Notes: a model not told the origin generated them from the letters alone. A DNA stretch of 64,000 nt from DATLSM01 sp035534175 (GCA_035534175.1 DATLSM010000073.1:1-64000); one strand, 5' to 3'; counted from the stretch's first letter, positions 1 to 8,771 are shown. Made by a program: numbers and translations.

Positions 1-1232
1 TCCCCGATGACCCGGGCGATGGTGCCAAGGGCGCCATCGAGGTGCTCGCGCTCGTGGGTCGCCATCAGGCTGGTCCGCAGCAACGCGCCGCCCGGCGGGA
101 CCGCCGGATGGATCGCGACGTTGGTGTAGACGCCGGCGTCATACAGGGCCTTCCAGAGGAGCACCGCCTGCCAGTCGTCGCCGACCATCACCGGGACGAC
201 GGGGGTGGTGGCGACGGTGCCGTCGGGGAGGATGCCCGGCTCGATCACCCTGAGCCCCAGGTGGCGCAGGCCCTCGCGCAGGTATTCGGCGTTGGCCAGC
301 AGCGCCTCGAATAGCCGCGGCCCGTCGGAGCGGATCACCCGCAGCGCGGCCAGCGCAGCACCGAGGGCGGCCGGTACCGCCGAGGCACTGAAGATGAAGG
401 AGCGCGAGGCGATGCGTAGGTACTCGATCACCTCGGTGGGCCCGGCGACGAAGCCACCGCATGAGGCGAGGCTCTTGGAGAAGGTTCCCATCCGCAGGTC
501 GACCTCGGCCTCCAACCCGAACAGCTCACATGCTCCCGCGCCCCGCGCCCCCAGCACCCCCGCCCCATGCGCCTCATCGACCATCAGCCGCGCGCCGTGG
601 GCCTTGCAGAGCTCGACGATCCGTGGCAGGTCGCAGACGTCGCCCTCCATGGAGAAGACGCCGTCGACGACGACCAGCACACCGCCACCGTCCTCCCCGG
701 CCCGCTCGAGCATCCGCTCCAGCTTGTCCATCCGGTTGTGGCGGAAGGGGCGCAGCTTGGCCCCCGAGAGGCGGCAGCCGTCGAGAATCGAGGCATGGTC
801 GCCGGAGTCGCAGATCACGGTGTCGCCCGGCTCGAGGATCGTCCCGATGCAGCCGAGATTTGACTGGTAACCGGTGGTGTAGACAATCGCGTCCTCGGCT
901 CCCATCCAGTCCGCCAGCTCTCGCTCCAGCTCGACGTGCAAGGGCGTCGTCCCGTTCAGCAGGCGCGACCCGGTGACGCCGGTCCCGTAGGTCTCCAGGG
1001 CGTCGCGCGCCGCCTGCTTGACCCGCTCATCCCCGGTCAGCCCCAGGTAGTTGTTGGAGCCGAGCATGATCCTCTCCCGCCCTTCCATCTCGACCAGGGG
1101 GCCGGCCTGGGAGGTGAGCAGCCGGAAGTAGGGGAGAAGGTCGTGGCGCCTGGCCGCATCGAGCTGCTCGAGCCGGTCGTGGTTGCGCGCCTTGTCGAAG
1201 ACGTCGACGGGGACCTTGGCTGTCTGGCTCAT
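1..1232 (-). CDS. Serine palmitoyltransferase-like alpha-oxoamine synthase (partial, runs off left edge)
   Basis: A PLP-dependent enzyme that condenses an amino acid with an acyl thioester, releasing CO2 and CoA or ACP. About 410 residues are visible, near the family's full 400-420, so only a few C-terminal residues are missing. I see the N-terminal box MLGSNNYLGL, the DHASILDG segment, VVVDGVFSMEGD, MVDEAHGAG, and the PLP lysine in GTFSKSLAS (about residue 253). The TFSKS form followed by GGF resembles serine palmitoyltransferase more than BioF (GTFGK) or Kbl (GTLGK); that is inference from motif memory. The ATG at 1232 lies 7 bases from a TACACT -10 element that overlaps the promoter of the divergent GNAT gene. 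Alternatives are glycine C-acetyltransferase or an AONS of unknown substrate. Confidence 0.8.
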   Translation of the reverse strand, partial: MSQTAKVPVDVFDKARNHDRLEQLDAARRHDLLPYFRLLTSQAGPLVEMEGRERIMLGSNNYLGLTGDERVKQAARDALETYGTGVTGSRLLNGTTPLHVELERELADWMGAEDAIVYTTGYQSNLGCIGTILEPGDTVICDSGDHASILDGCRLSGAKLRPFRHNRMDKLERMLERAGEDGGGVLVVVDGVFSMEGDVCDLPRIVELCKAHGARLMVDEAHGAGVLGARGAGACELFGLEAEVDLRMGTFSKSLASCGGFVAGPTEVIEYLRIASRSFIFSASAVPAALGAALAALRVIRSDGPRLFEALLANAEYLREGLRHLGLRVIEPGILPDGTVATTPVVPVMVGDDWQAVLLWKALYDAGVYTNVAIHPAVPPGGALLRTSLMATHEREHLDGALGTIARVIG

Positions 1233-1239
1233 CTCTCAG

Positions 1240-1245
1240 AGTGTA
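1240..1245 (-). promoter_or_regulatory. -10 element for the SPT-like gene, leaderless
   Basis: TACACT read on the minus strand, 7 bases before the ATG at 1232. There is no Shine-Dalgarno in between, so transcription probably starts at or next to the start codon. It shares two bases with the opposing -10 at 1244-1249. Confidence 0.55.
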
Positions 1246-1249
1246 GGTT
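1244..1249 (+). promoter_or_regulatory. -10 element for the GNAT/bCerS-like gene, leaderless
   Basis: TAGGTT, 8 bases before the ATG at 1258, with no Shine-Dalgarno. It overlaps the minus-strand -10 of the SPT-like gene. I see no convincing -35. Confidence 0.55.
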
Positions 1250-1257
1250 CCGCACCC

Positions 1258-2421
1258 ATGGGAAGCGTGGCAATCCGGCCGGTGCGCACGCGACGGGAGC
1301 TGAAGCGCTTCGTCAAGGTTCCGTTCGCCCTGCACCGAGATCACCCCCAGTGGGTGGCGCCGCTGATCTTCGAGCGGATGGAGTTTCTGAACCGCGAGAA
1401 GAACCCCTACTTCGAGCACGCCGAGGCCGAGTATTTTCTCGCCGAGCGCGATGGGGAGCCCCTGGGACGGATCAGCGTCCAGGTCGACCGGCGCTGGGAC
1501 GAGTTCCAGGGCGGCAGCGACGCGATGTTCGGCTTCTTCGAGACCACCGACGACTCCGAGGTCGCCTCTGCGCTGCTCGGGGCGGCGAGCGAGTGGGCGC
1601 GCTCCCGCGGCCGCTCCCGCATCCTCGGTCCGATGGACTTCACCACCAACGACGAGATCGGGATCCTGATCGAGGGCTTCGAGCACCGGCCGATGATCCT
1701 CGAGCCCTGGCATCCGCCCCACTACCGGGTGCTGGTCGAGGCCCAGGGCTTCGAGAAGACGATGGACGTGCAGATGTGGGAACTGCAGTTCGGCGACCTG
1801 AAGGAGGGCGAGCGGTTTGACCCGGCGATCCACGCCGCCGCCGAAAAGGCCCTGAAGGACGAAGGGATCACGATCCGCAACATGCGCAAGCGCGAAATGG
1901 CGGCCGAGGTCCGACGCTTCATGGACGTCTACAACGAGGCCTGGGGTGACAACTGGGGCTTCGTTCCGATCACCGATGCGGAGGTCGAGTTCCAGGCCAA
2001 GAACCTGAAGCAGGTGCTCGACGAGGACTGGGCCTACATGGCGGAAAAGGACGGCGAGCCGGTGGGCGCCGCCCTCACCCTGCCCGACATCAACCAGGTG
2101 ATGGCAAAGATGAAGGGCCGACTGTTGCCGTTCGGCTGGGCCAGGTTCCTGCTCGGCAAACGCAAGATCGATCAGCTGCGGGTGTTCGCCCTGGGGGTCA
2201 CGCACGAGTACCGGCACTCCGGCGTCGCCGCCGGTCTCTATCTCAAGCATCTGGAGACGGCGGCCCGGCCGGGAAAGATCGAAGGCGGCGATATGGGCTG
2301 GATCCTGGAGAGCAACGGCCCGATGAACCGGGCGATGGAAGGCATGGGCGGCAAGGTGGTCAAGCGCTACCGGGTCTACGAGAAGACGCTGGGCGACCAG
2401 ACCCCCCAGGTTGGCGGTTGA
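1258..2421 (+). CDS. Large GNAT-fold acyltransferase, YghO / bacterial ceramide synthase-like
   Basis: 387 residues, larger than a normal GNAT (about 150-200). The N-terminal half carries conserved-looking blocks: HPQWVAPL, then FLNREKNPYFEHAEAEYF (about residues 42-59), FFETTDD, and a GPMDFTTNDEIGILIEGF segment (about 125-142). The C-terminal half has a GNAT-like segment with GVTHEYRHSGVAAGLYL (about 318-334), the expected acyl-CoA pyrophosphate loop. This long two-part GNAT architecture is what I know as the YghO family. In Caulobacter a GNAT protein acts as the bacterial ceramide synthase (bCerS), which N-acylates the sphingoid base. Divergence from an SPT-like gene supports that role here. 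No ketosphinganine reductase or dedicated ACP gene is in view, so the pathway assignment is inference. Confidence 0.7.
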   Translation: MGSVAIRPVRTRRELKRFVKVPFALHRDHPQWVAPLIFERMEFLNREKNPYFEHAEAEYFLAERDGEPLGRISVQVDRRWDEFQGGSDAMFGFFETTDDSEVASALLGAASEWARSRGRSRILGPMDFTTNDEIGILIEGFEHRPMILEPWHPPHYRVLVEAQGFEKTMDVQMWELQFGDLKEGERFDPAIHAAAEKALKDEGITIRNMRKREMAAEVRRFMDVYNEAWGDNWGFVPITDAEVEFQAKNLKQVLDEDWAYMAEKDGEPVGAALTLPDINQVMAKMKGRLLPFGWARFLLGKRKIDQLRVFALGVTHEYRHSGVAAGLYLKHLETAARPGKIEGGDMGWILESNGPMNRAMEGMGGKVVKRYRVYEKTLGDQTPQVGG

Positions 2422-2470
2422 ACTCCGCAAGTTGCGAGATTCTCTCGCCCGGCGCTCGAGCGGGCAACGC

Positions 2471-2476
2471 TAGAGT
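2471..2476 (+). promoter_or_regulatory. -10 element, leaderless
   Basis: TAGAGT, 6 bases before the ATG at 2483. No Shine-Dalgarno. Confidence 0.5.
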
Positions 2477-2482
2477 CCGAGG

Positions 2483-2791
2483 ATGAGCGAGATGGACCTG
2501 GAGGCCGAGGTGCTCGCGGAGGAAAACGTCGAAGGCGCCGCCGCGCAGCCCGTGCGGGCAATTCAGCCCTATGAGAGTCCGGCGCCTCCGGTGCTGCGGG
2601 ATGAGATTCGCACCGCGGCGGTGGCCGCTGTCGGGGGGGTTCTCGCCGGCGCCGCCACCGTGGCGGCGGTTCGGGCTGTTGGGGCGAGCGCCCCGCGTCG
2701 GTCGAGGCGACTCTCGCGCCGCCGCGACCGCCCCTCCCAGGTGGTCGCCAGCCGCTCCTTCCTCGTCGACGTCCACCTGCTGGGTCGGTGA
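2483..2791 (+). CDS. Small single-pass membrane protein, unknown function
   Basis: 102 residues, not recognised. An acidic N-terminal 40 residues is followed by one hydrophobic alanine/valine-rich segment (about residues 46-64, VAAVGGVLAGAATVAAVRAV) and an arginine-rich stretch (RRSRRLSRRR), so a single membrane helix with a basic, probably cytoplasmic, C-terminal side is likely. The start is fixed by a TAGAGT -10 six bases upstream. The TGA stop overlaps the ATG of the next gene (alkA-like) by one base, so the two are probably translationally coupled. No function can be inferred. Confidence 0.6.
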   Translation: MSEMDLEAEVLAEENVEGAAAQPVRAIQPYESPAPPVLRDEIRTAAVAAVGGVLAGAATVAAVRAVGASAPRRSRRLSRRRDRPSQVVASRSFLVDVHLLGR

Positions 2792-3747
2792 TGGGCGGCT
2801 CGGCTTCGCTGGAAGTCGAGGTTCGTCCACCTTCTCCCTTTCGCCTCCCGTCCTCAGGCGGCGAGGACCGGGTGATGCTGGTCCGCGACGGAGTCGCCTC
2901 CCGCCTGCTCCACGTCGAAGAGAGTCCCGTCCTGGTTCGTGCCTGGCAATCGGCGCCCGAGCGCGTCGCGATTCGCGCCGAGCCGGTGGACCCCGCCGTG
3001 ATCGCCGCCCCACGGGTGCTGCCGTCGCCCGCCGTCGCCCCGGCCGGCTGCACCCAGCTGGAGGTCGGGATCGAGCGGATGCGCTTCGCCCTGGGGGTCG
3101 ACGACGACCTGGGCGAGTTTCACCGCCGCTTCCGCCGCGATCCGCTGCTCGGGCCGCTGCTCCGCCGCAACCCCCACTTCCGGACTCGCCGCCGCCCATT
3201 GCCCTGGGAGGCACTCGCTTGGGCTGTCGTCAAGCAGCTGATCGAGTCAGAGCGTGCGGCCCGGATCCAGCGCCGCATCGTCGGGCGTTGGGGGGCCAGG
3301 CTCGGGCGCGAGCGCGAGGGCCTGCGCGACGTCCCCGGCGCCGCGGCGATCGCCGGGCGGGCACCGGCCGAGCTGGAGTCGATGGGGCTGGCGCTGCGGC
3401 GGGCGATCGCCCTGCGTGCCGTCGCCCGCGAGGTGGCCGCCGGGCGCTGTGACCTCACCGTCGGGGCCGGCGATAAGCGCCTGCTCGCGGTACCCGAGAT
3501 CGGCCCCTGGACGCTCCAGTGCCTCGGCCTCTTCGGCCGTGGGGACCCCGACTCCCTGCCCGCCGGCGACCTCGGCTACCTGAAGCTGGTCGGTCGGCTC
3601 GCCTGCCTGCGGCGCCGCGCCACGGTGGAGGAGGTGGAGGAGTTCTACGCTCCGTATGCGCCCTTCCGAGGGCTGGCCGGTGCGCTGACGCTGGCGGGCC
3701 TTCACCGGCTCGTGGCGCAGGGTCCGCCACTGCGCTTTTCCGCCTGA
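2791..3747 (+). CDS. DNA-3-methyladenine glycosylase II-like (HhH-GPD)
   Basis: 318-residue base-excision repair glycosylase of the AlkA/HhH-GPD superfamily. It cleaves the N-glycosidic bond of alkylated purines. An AlkA_N-like domain (about residues 1-100) is followed by an all-helical region. The helix-hairpin-helix is LLAVPEIGPWTLQCL (about residues 230-244), and the catalytic aspartate is the D of LPAGDLGYLK about 17 residues later, as in E. coli AlkA (D238). The ATG at 2791 overlaps the stop of the upstream small membrane gene, with no separate promoter. The specific substrate cannot be read from the sequence. Confidence 0.85.
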   Translation: MGGSASLEVEVRPPSPFRLPSSGGEDRVMLVRDGVASRLLHVEESPVLVRAWQSAPERVAIRAEPVDPAVIAAPRVLPSPAVAPAGCTQLEVGIERMRFALGVDDDLGEFHRRFRRDPLLGPLLRRNPHFRTRRRPLPWEALAWAVVKQLIESERAARIQRRIVGRWGARLGREREGLRDVPGAAAIAGRAPAELESMGLALRRAIALRAVAREVAAGRCDLTVGAGDKRLLAVPEIGPWTLQCLGLFGRGDPDSLPAGDLGYLKLVGRLACLRRRATVEEVEEFYAPYAPFRGLAGALTLAGLHRLVAQGPPLRFSA

Positions 3748-3825
3748 CCTGCACTTGACCCGCATGGCCTGGCGTCTGCAGCGAGGGGCCGTCAAGGAAG
3801 CCGTCGATCTGTCGATATCGCACCT

Positions 3826-6129
3826 ATGGAGCGGGTAGTCGGAGACCGGAGCTGGCCCGAGGAGCAGGTGGAGGAGTTCATCGATCAGATCGCCTCCGGC
3901 GGGGCCGACTACCGCCACCTCGTCGAGCGGCTGCCGGCGATCGTCTACACCTCCGAGTTGGGCGAGCACGGTCGCTGGCGCTACGTCAGCCCCCAGGTTG
4001 AGGAGATCCTCGGCTACAGCCCCGAGGACTGGAAGTCCGACCCGGAGCTGTGGGCCAAGCTCCTGCACCCCGACGACAGGGAGCGGGCTCTCGCTGAGGA
4101 GACGAAGGAGACGCTGGGCGAACGCAACCCTCCGCCGGTCGACTACCGGATGATCACTCGCAGCGGCGAGGTGGTCTGGATCCTGGACGAGGCGGTGCTG
4201 GAGTCCGACGAGGACGGGGTGCCGGTCTGGCACGGCGTGCTCTACGAGATCACCGAGCGCAAGCTCGCCGAGCAGGAGCTCCAGCGCGCCGCCGCCCAGC
4301 AGGCCGTGGTCGCGCAGCTGGGCCAGCGGGCTCTGAAGGACGGCGACCCCGATTCGCTGATGCGGGCGACGGTCTCCCTGATCGAGGGGGTCGAGGGAGT
4401 TGACGGGGCCTGCATCTGGGGAGTCGGGCGCGATGGGCGCCGCCTCCTTCTCCGCGCTGGCCTCGAGGGTCAGGTGACCGGCGCCAGCCGCCGCGTCTCC
4501 GCCGCCCGCGACTCCCACGCCGGGGCGGCGCTGGAGTCCGGGCTGCACGTGATCGTCGGCGAGTGGTCCAGCGAGCAGCGATTCACGATGCCGCCGGTGT
4601 TGCGGGTGCTGGGGTTCGCCAGCAGCCTCGCCGTGATGATCGACGGCAAGAAGCACCCCTTCGGCGTCCTCGATGTCCACTCCAGCGACCCGGGTCGCTT
4701 CGGCCCCCAGGACGTGCACTTCCTCCAGGCGGCGGCGAACGTGCTGGCCGAGGCGATCGAGCGCCACATCGCCGACCAGGCTCTGCGCCACAGGGTTCTG
4801 CACGATCCTCTGACCGGGCTCCCCAACCGGCTCAGCTTCATCGAGGCTCTGAGCGAGGCGCTGACCCGCGCGAGCGCCTCGGCCTCGCCGGTGGGGGTCC
4901 TCTTCCTCGACCTCGACCACTTCAAGTTGATCAACGACAGCATGGGCCACCACGCTGGCGACGCCCTGCTCCGCGCGGTCGCCCCGCGCCTGCGCTCGCA
5001 CCTGCGCCCCGGGGACCTGGTCGCCCGCTTCGGCGGCGACGAGTTCGGCATCCTGATCGACCGCCTCGTCGACGAGGAGGAGGCGGTGGCGATCGCCGAC
5101 CGGGTGGCCACCGCCTTCGCCAAGCCCTACTCGATGGAGGGGATCGAGCACTTCATATCGGCCAGCATCGGGATCGCCGTGGCCCATCCCTCCGACCGCG
5201 AGCCGGCCAACGCGGGCCTGCTGATCCGCGATGCCGACGCCGCCATGTATCGGGCCAAGGAGAGGGGCCGGGCGCGCTGCGAGGTGTTCGACGCCGAGAT
5301 GCGGGCGGGGGCCCTGCGCCGGCTGGAGGTCGAGCGCGACCTGCGCCACGCGCTGGAGCGCGACGAGATGGTTCTGCACTACCAGCCGGTCGTCTCGCTG
5401 CGCAGCGGCGAGGTCTGTGGGCTGGAGGCTCTGCTGCGCTGGCGCCACCCCGAGCGCGGCCTGCTCGACCCCGCCGAGTTCGTCTCCGTCGCCGAGGAAA
5501 GCGGCCTGATCGAGCCGCTCGGCCGCTGTGTGCAGGAGCAGGCCTGCCGCCAGATCCTCGCCTGGCACGAGCAGCGCCCCGATGCCCGCCCCTTCGACGT
5601 CTCCGTCAACCTCTCCGCCCGGCAGGTGGCTCACCGTGACCTGCCCGCGGTCGTCGCTGAGACCCTTGTCCGCACCGGCCTGGACCCCCGCCACCTTCGC
5701 CTGGAGATCACCGAGAGCGTCCTGGTAGAGGAGTCGGCGACCGCGCAGGCCACCCTGGAGGCCCTGACTGAGATCGGAGTGCGGCTGGTGCTCGATGACT
5801 TCGGCACCGGCTACTCCTCTCTCGCCTACCTCAACCGCTTTCCCTTCGACGCGCTGAAGATCGACCGCTCCTTCGTCGAGGCCCTGGGGATCGAACAGGA
5901 GCGCACGGCGATCGTCGAGGCGATCATCGGCATGGCCCGAGCGCTGTCCCTCGACGTGATCGCCGAGGGGGTGGAGAACGAGGCGCAGCTCTCCGAGCTC
6001 CGCCGCCTGGGCTGCGACTACGCCCAGGCCCATCTCTTCTCTGCCGCCGTGGCGCCGGAGGAGGTTCCCGCCCTCCTTGGCGACGGGTCCTCCTCCCCCT
6101 ATTCGGGAATCTTTTCAGCCGGAAGGTAG
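3826..6129 (+). CDS. PAS-GAF-GGDEF-EAL bifunctional c-di-GMP enzyme
   Basis: 767 residues. A PAS domain (about 25-155, ending in the usual ITERKLAEQEL linker) is followed by GAF (about 165-315), GGDEF (about 325-480) and EAL (about 495-750). The diguanylate cyclase motif is intact (RFGGDEF, about residue 401), with an inhibitory RxxD I-site (RPGD) five residues before it. The phosphodiesterase motifs EALLRW and DDFGTGYSSL are also intact, so both synthesis and breakdown of c-di-GMP are possible. There is no membrane segment, so it is likely cytosolic, sensing through PAS and GAF. Its last 31 bases overlap the end of the convergent ABC substrate-binding gene. Confidence 0.93.
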   Translation: MERVVGDRSWPEEQVEEFIDQIASGGADYRHLVERLPAIVYTSELGEHGRWRYVSPQVEEILGYSPEDWKSDPELWAKLLHPDDRERALAEETKETLGERNPPPVDYRMITRSGEVVWILDEAVLESDEDGVPVWHGVLYEITERKLAEQELQRAAAQQAVVAQLGQRALKDGDPDSLMRATVSLIEGVEGVDGACIWGVGRDGRRLLLRAGLEGQVTGASRRVSAARDSHAGAALESGLHVIVGEWSSEQRFTMPPVLRVLGFASSLAVMIDGKKHPFGVLDVHSSDPGRFGPQDVHFLQAAANVLAEAIERHIADQALRHRVLHDPLTGLPNRLSFIEALSEALTRASASASPVGVLFLDLDHFKLINDSMGHHAGDALLRAVAPRLRSHLRPGDLVARFGGDEFGILIDRLVDEEEAVAIADRVATAFAKPYSMEGIEHFISASIGIAVAHPSDREPANAGLLIRDADAAMYRAKERGRARCEVFDAEMRAGALRRLEVERDLRHALERDEMVLHYQPVVSLRSGEVCGLEALLRWRHPERGLLDPAEFVSVAEESGLIEPLGRCVQEQACRQILAWHEQRPDARPFDVSVNLSARQVAHRDLPAVVAETLVRTGLDPRHLRLEITESVLVEESATAQATLEALTEIGVRLVLDDFGTGYSSLAYLNRFPFDALKIDRSFVEALGIEQERTAIVEAIIGMARALSLDVIAEGVENEAQLSELRRLGCDYAQAHLFSAAVAPEEVPALLGDGSSSPYSGIFSAGR

Positions 6130-7118
6130 GCGTTGCTCAGCACTTCAGATGGTGGTGGCAGCGTCTTGATCAGTTCGTTATCGCGCATCCAGGCGATGAA
6201 GTTGCGCCACTGGGTGGGGTCCATGTAGCCGTAGGGGTGGCCGTGGGGGTTTGGCGCGAGCAGCGGCAATGTCGCCTTCATCTCCTCGGCGGTCAGCTTC
6301 GGTTCGAGGCTGTGGTTCGCTTCCAGCACCGCCTCGGTGGCCGACTTTGGGTTCTTGACCGCCGCCGCGGTGCCCCGGTCGAGGGCCGCGATGAACAGCC
6401 GGATCGATTCCGGGTCCGCTTCGAGGTGCTTGCGTTGGGCGACCAGCACCAGCTCGTCGTAGGTGGGCACCCCGAGCCTGTTGACCGGGATCACAAGCGG
6501 GTGTTTGCCGCGTTCGCGCAGGTCGATGGCCTCCACGTTGAGGTAGCCGCCGAGCATCGCCTGGGCGCTGCCGCCGACCAGTGCCGGCAACAGCCCGAAG
6601 CCGGCATTGACCGCCCTGACGTTGGCCGGGGTGAGGTTGGCGCGGGCCAGGATCGTCTTCAGAAAGGCGTTCTGGTAGGGGATGCCGGCGGTGGCGATCG
6701 TCTTGCCGCGCAGTTCGCCGACCCTCCTGATCCCCGATTTCTTCAGCCAGATCAAGGAGGTCAGCGGCTGGTTGACCAGCGCCCCGACGGCGACCACGCC
6801 GAGGCCCTGCTGGCGGGCGAGCATCACCTCGGGCTCATAGGAGATCGCCAGGTCGCTCTGGCCGGCGGCGACCTCCTTGATCGGCTCCGATGGGTCCGAG
6901 GGGGCGGCGATGCTGACGTCCAGCCCCGCTTCCTTGAAGTAGCCGAGCTTCTGCGCCATGTAGATCCCGGCGTGGTCGGGGTTGGGGTAGAAGTCGAGCG
7001 TCAGGCTGAAGGGCTGGGCTTGGCCGCTGACGCTGGAGCTCTTCTCGCCGCAGGCGGCGAGGGCGAGGGCGAGGAGGGCGAGGCAGAGCGCCACTGCCGG
7101 GATTCGGCGGAGCTTCAC
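6099..7118 (-). CDS. ABC substrate-binding lipoprotein, NMT1/ThiY-like
   Basis: 339 residues. A lipoprotein signal peptide ends in the lipobox LALAACG (Cys at about residue 23). The mature protein starts with the NMT1/THI5 signature LDFYPNPDHAGIYMAQKLGYF, followed by the two-lobe fold with AGQSDLAISYEPEVMLAR and GKTIATAG. This family feeds ABC importers for thiamine-pyrimidine precursors (ThiY), riboflavin-like compounds or alkylsulfonates. The N-terminal motif fits the ThiY side best, but the substrate is inference. It is the last gene of a three-gene operon (ATPase, permease, binding protein). No TPP riboswitch is visible upstream of the operon. The 3' end overlaps the convergent GGDEF-EAL gene. 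Confidence 0.87.
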   Translation of the reverse strand: MKLRRIPAVALCLALLALALAACGEKSSSVSGQAQPFSLTLDFYPNPDHAGIYMAQKLGYFKEAGLDVSIAAPSDPSEPIKEVAAGQSDLAISYEPEVMLARQQGLGVVAVGALVNQPLTSLIWLKKSGIRRVGELRGKTIATAGIPYQNAFLKTILARANLTPANVRAVNAGFGLLPALVGGSAQAMLGGYLNVEAIDLRERGKHPLVIPVNRLGVPTYDELVLVAQRKHLEADPESIRLFIAALDRGTAAAVKNPKSATEAVLEANHSLEPKLTAEEMKATLPLLAPNPHGHPYGYMDPTQWRNFIAWMRDNELIKTLPPPSEVLSNAYLPAEKIPE

Positions 7119-7127
7119 CCCTGCTTT

Positions 7128-7880
7128 CTATCGCCAAGTGACGACACGGCGCTCTGCGAGGGCGCATAGCCCGAAGAGGCCGATCGCCATCGCGGAGAGG
7201 ACGACAACCGCGGCGAATTGTCTCGCCACCTCGAATTGGTAGCCATCCTGGTTGATCAGGTAGCCAAGTCCGGATTCCGGGTTTGCCAGCTCGGCAAAGA
7301 CGGCACCGATGACGGCCACGGCTACCGCGATCTTTGCCCCGCTGAAGGCGTAGGGCAATGCGGTCGGGGCCTCCAGCCGGCGGAAGGTCTGCCAGCGGGA
7401 GGCGTCGAGGGTCCGCATCATCTTGATCGCATCGGGATCGACGGCCCGCAGTCCGTCGAGCGTGTTGACGGTGATCGGGAAGAAGCAGATCAGGGCCACG
7501 ATCGCCAGCTTCGGCCCGATCCCGTAGCCGAACCAGACGATCAGGATTGGGGCTATGACCACGATCGGGATCGTCTGCGAGGCGACGATCAGGGGGTAGA
7601 GGGCGCGGCGCATCGTCTCGAAGAGGTGCAGGACGACGGCAAATGCGAGTCCGGCGGCCAGGGCGCAGCCAAAGCCGACGACGACCTCCCGCAACGTCAC
7701 CCAGGCGTTTTCGGCCAGCAGCGCCCGGCCGTCCCAGAGCGAGGTCGCGATTTCAGCCGGGGAGGGGACGAGGAAGGATTCGATATGCAGCGCGCCGGCC
7801 AGCGCGCCGTTGCTGGCGACCACCTGCCAGGCGCCGATCAGGGCCGCCAGGACGACGGCGGGGAGCAGCCAGCGCTTCAT
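7128..7880 (-). CDS. ABC transporter permease (ThiX/SsuC-like)
   Basis: 250-residue inner-membrane permease with about six hydrophobic segments, starting with an N-terminal helix (LLPAVVLAALIGAWQVV). The BPD_transp_1 EAA-type loop reads DASRWQTFRRLEAPTALPYAFSG (about residues 165-187), where the ATPase docks. The ATG at 7880 overlaps the stop codon of the ATPase gene (ATGA). This start gives the normal family length and excludes a long unsupported extension. It acts with the flanking ATPase and lipoprotein as one importer, with substrate as discussed for the lipoprotein. Confidence 0.88.
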   Translation of the reverse strand: MKRWLLPAVVLAALIGAWQVVASNGALAGALHIESFLVPSPAEIATSLWDGRALLAENAWVTLREVVVGFGCALAAGLAFAVVLHLFETMRRALYPLIVASQTIPIVVIAPILIVWFGYGIGPKLAIVALICFFPITVNTLDGLRAVDPDAIKMMRTLDASRWQTFRRLEAPTALPYAFSGAKIAVAVAVIGAVFAELANPESGLGYLINQDGYQFEVARQFAAVVVLSAMAIGLFGLCALAERRVVTWR

Positions 7881-8698
7881 CGGGAGCCCTGCCGAAGCGC
7901 GCGCATCGCCTCCTCGCGCACCGCGACGAATCCCGGCTCGGTGACCGCCTCGTCGCGTTCGGCCGCGCGCGGCGCCGGCGCTCGCAGCTCGGCGACTACC
8001 CTGGCCGGCCTCGCCGAGAGCACCGCCACCCGGTCGGAGAGGTAGAGCGCCTCCTCCACGTCGTGGGTGACGAGGACGACGGTGCGCGGGGCGGCCCCCA
8101 GCGCTCCGGCCAGCCATCCCTGCATCTCAGCCCGGGTGATCGCGTCGAGGGAGGCGAAGGGCTCATCCAGCGCCAGCACCGGCTTGCCGGCGACCAGGGT
8201 GCGCAGGAAGGCGACCCGTTGGCGCATGCCGCCGGACAGCTCTGCGGGCCGCGAGTGCTCGAAGCCGGCGAGGCCGAAGCGACCGAACAGCGCCCCCGCC
8301 TCCCGTCGCGCCCGGGCTTTCCCGACGCCGCGGTTGCGGAGTGCCAGGGCGGCGTTGTCGATCGCCGAGAACCAGGGCATCAGCAGGTCGCGCTGGGGCA
8401 TGTAGGCGCAGCGCTCGAGTCGGCCCTCAGCATCTGGCGCGCCGCCGACCGCCAGCTCTCCCGCCGAGGGCTCTCGCAGGCCGCAGATCAGCTCCAGCAG
8501 CGTCGACTTGCCGCAGCCCGACGGCCCGACCAGGCCGATCACCTCATGGGGCGCGGCCTCGAGGTCGAGGCGTTCGATCGTCAGCAGCTCGCCGTAGGAG
8601 TGGCGCAGGCCGCGGATCGAGACCCCGGCTGGCGCCAGCGCGGCGGTGGCCGCAGGAGTGCCGCTGCGCTGGGCGAAATCCGTGACCTCGGCGGGCAT
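7877..8698 (-). CDS. ABC transporter ATP-binding protein (ThiZ/SsuB-like)
   Basis: 273-residue nucleotide-binding subunit: Walker A GPSGCGKST, Q-loop in YMPQRDLLMPW, signature LSGGMRQRVA, Walker B VLALDEPFASLD and the switch histidine in VTHDVEEAL. The MPQ and MPW pattern is typical of the nitrate/sulfonate/thiamine-precursor group. The start was set at the ATG at 8698 because an upstream ATG would run into the divergent Rrf2 gene. It is the first gene of the importer operon, and only 85 bases separate it from the Rrf2 regulator, a plausible but unproven controller. Confidence 0.88.
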   Translation of the reverse strand: MPAEVTDFAQRSGTPAATAALAPAGVSIRGLRHSYGELLTIERLDLEAAPHEVIGLVGPSGCGKSTLLELICGLREPSAGELAVGGAPDAEGRLERCAYMPQRDLLMPWFSAIDNAALALRNRGVGKARARREAGALFGRFGLAGFEHSRPAELSGGMRQRVAFLRTLVAGKPVLALDEPFASLDAITRAEMQGWLAGALGAAPRTVVLVTHDVEEALYLSDRVAVLSARPARVVAELRAPAPRAAERDEAVTEPGFVAVREEAMRALRQGSR

Positions 8699-8771
8699 CC
8701 CCCTATCCTCGCGCACTGCGGGCCGCGGTTCGCATCGAGGCGATCGGCCGAGCGCTCGGCGCTGGGACTGA

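Noticed and set aside
3247..6033. A long open frame antisense to the GGDEF-EAL gene (over 900 codons)
   Set aside because: Composition is the mirror of a well-supported gene, with no recognisable domain; long antisense frames are expected in high-G+C DNA.
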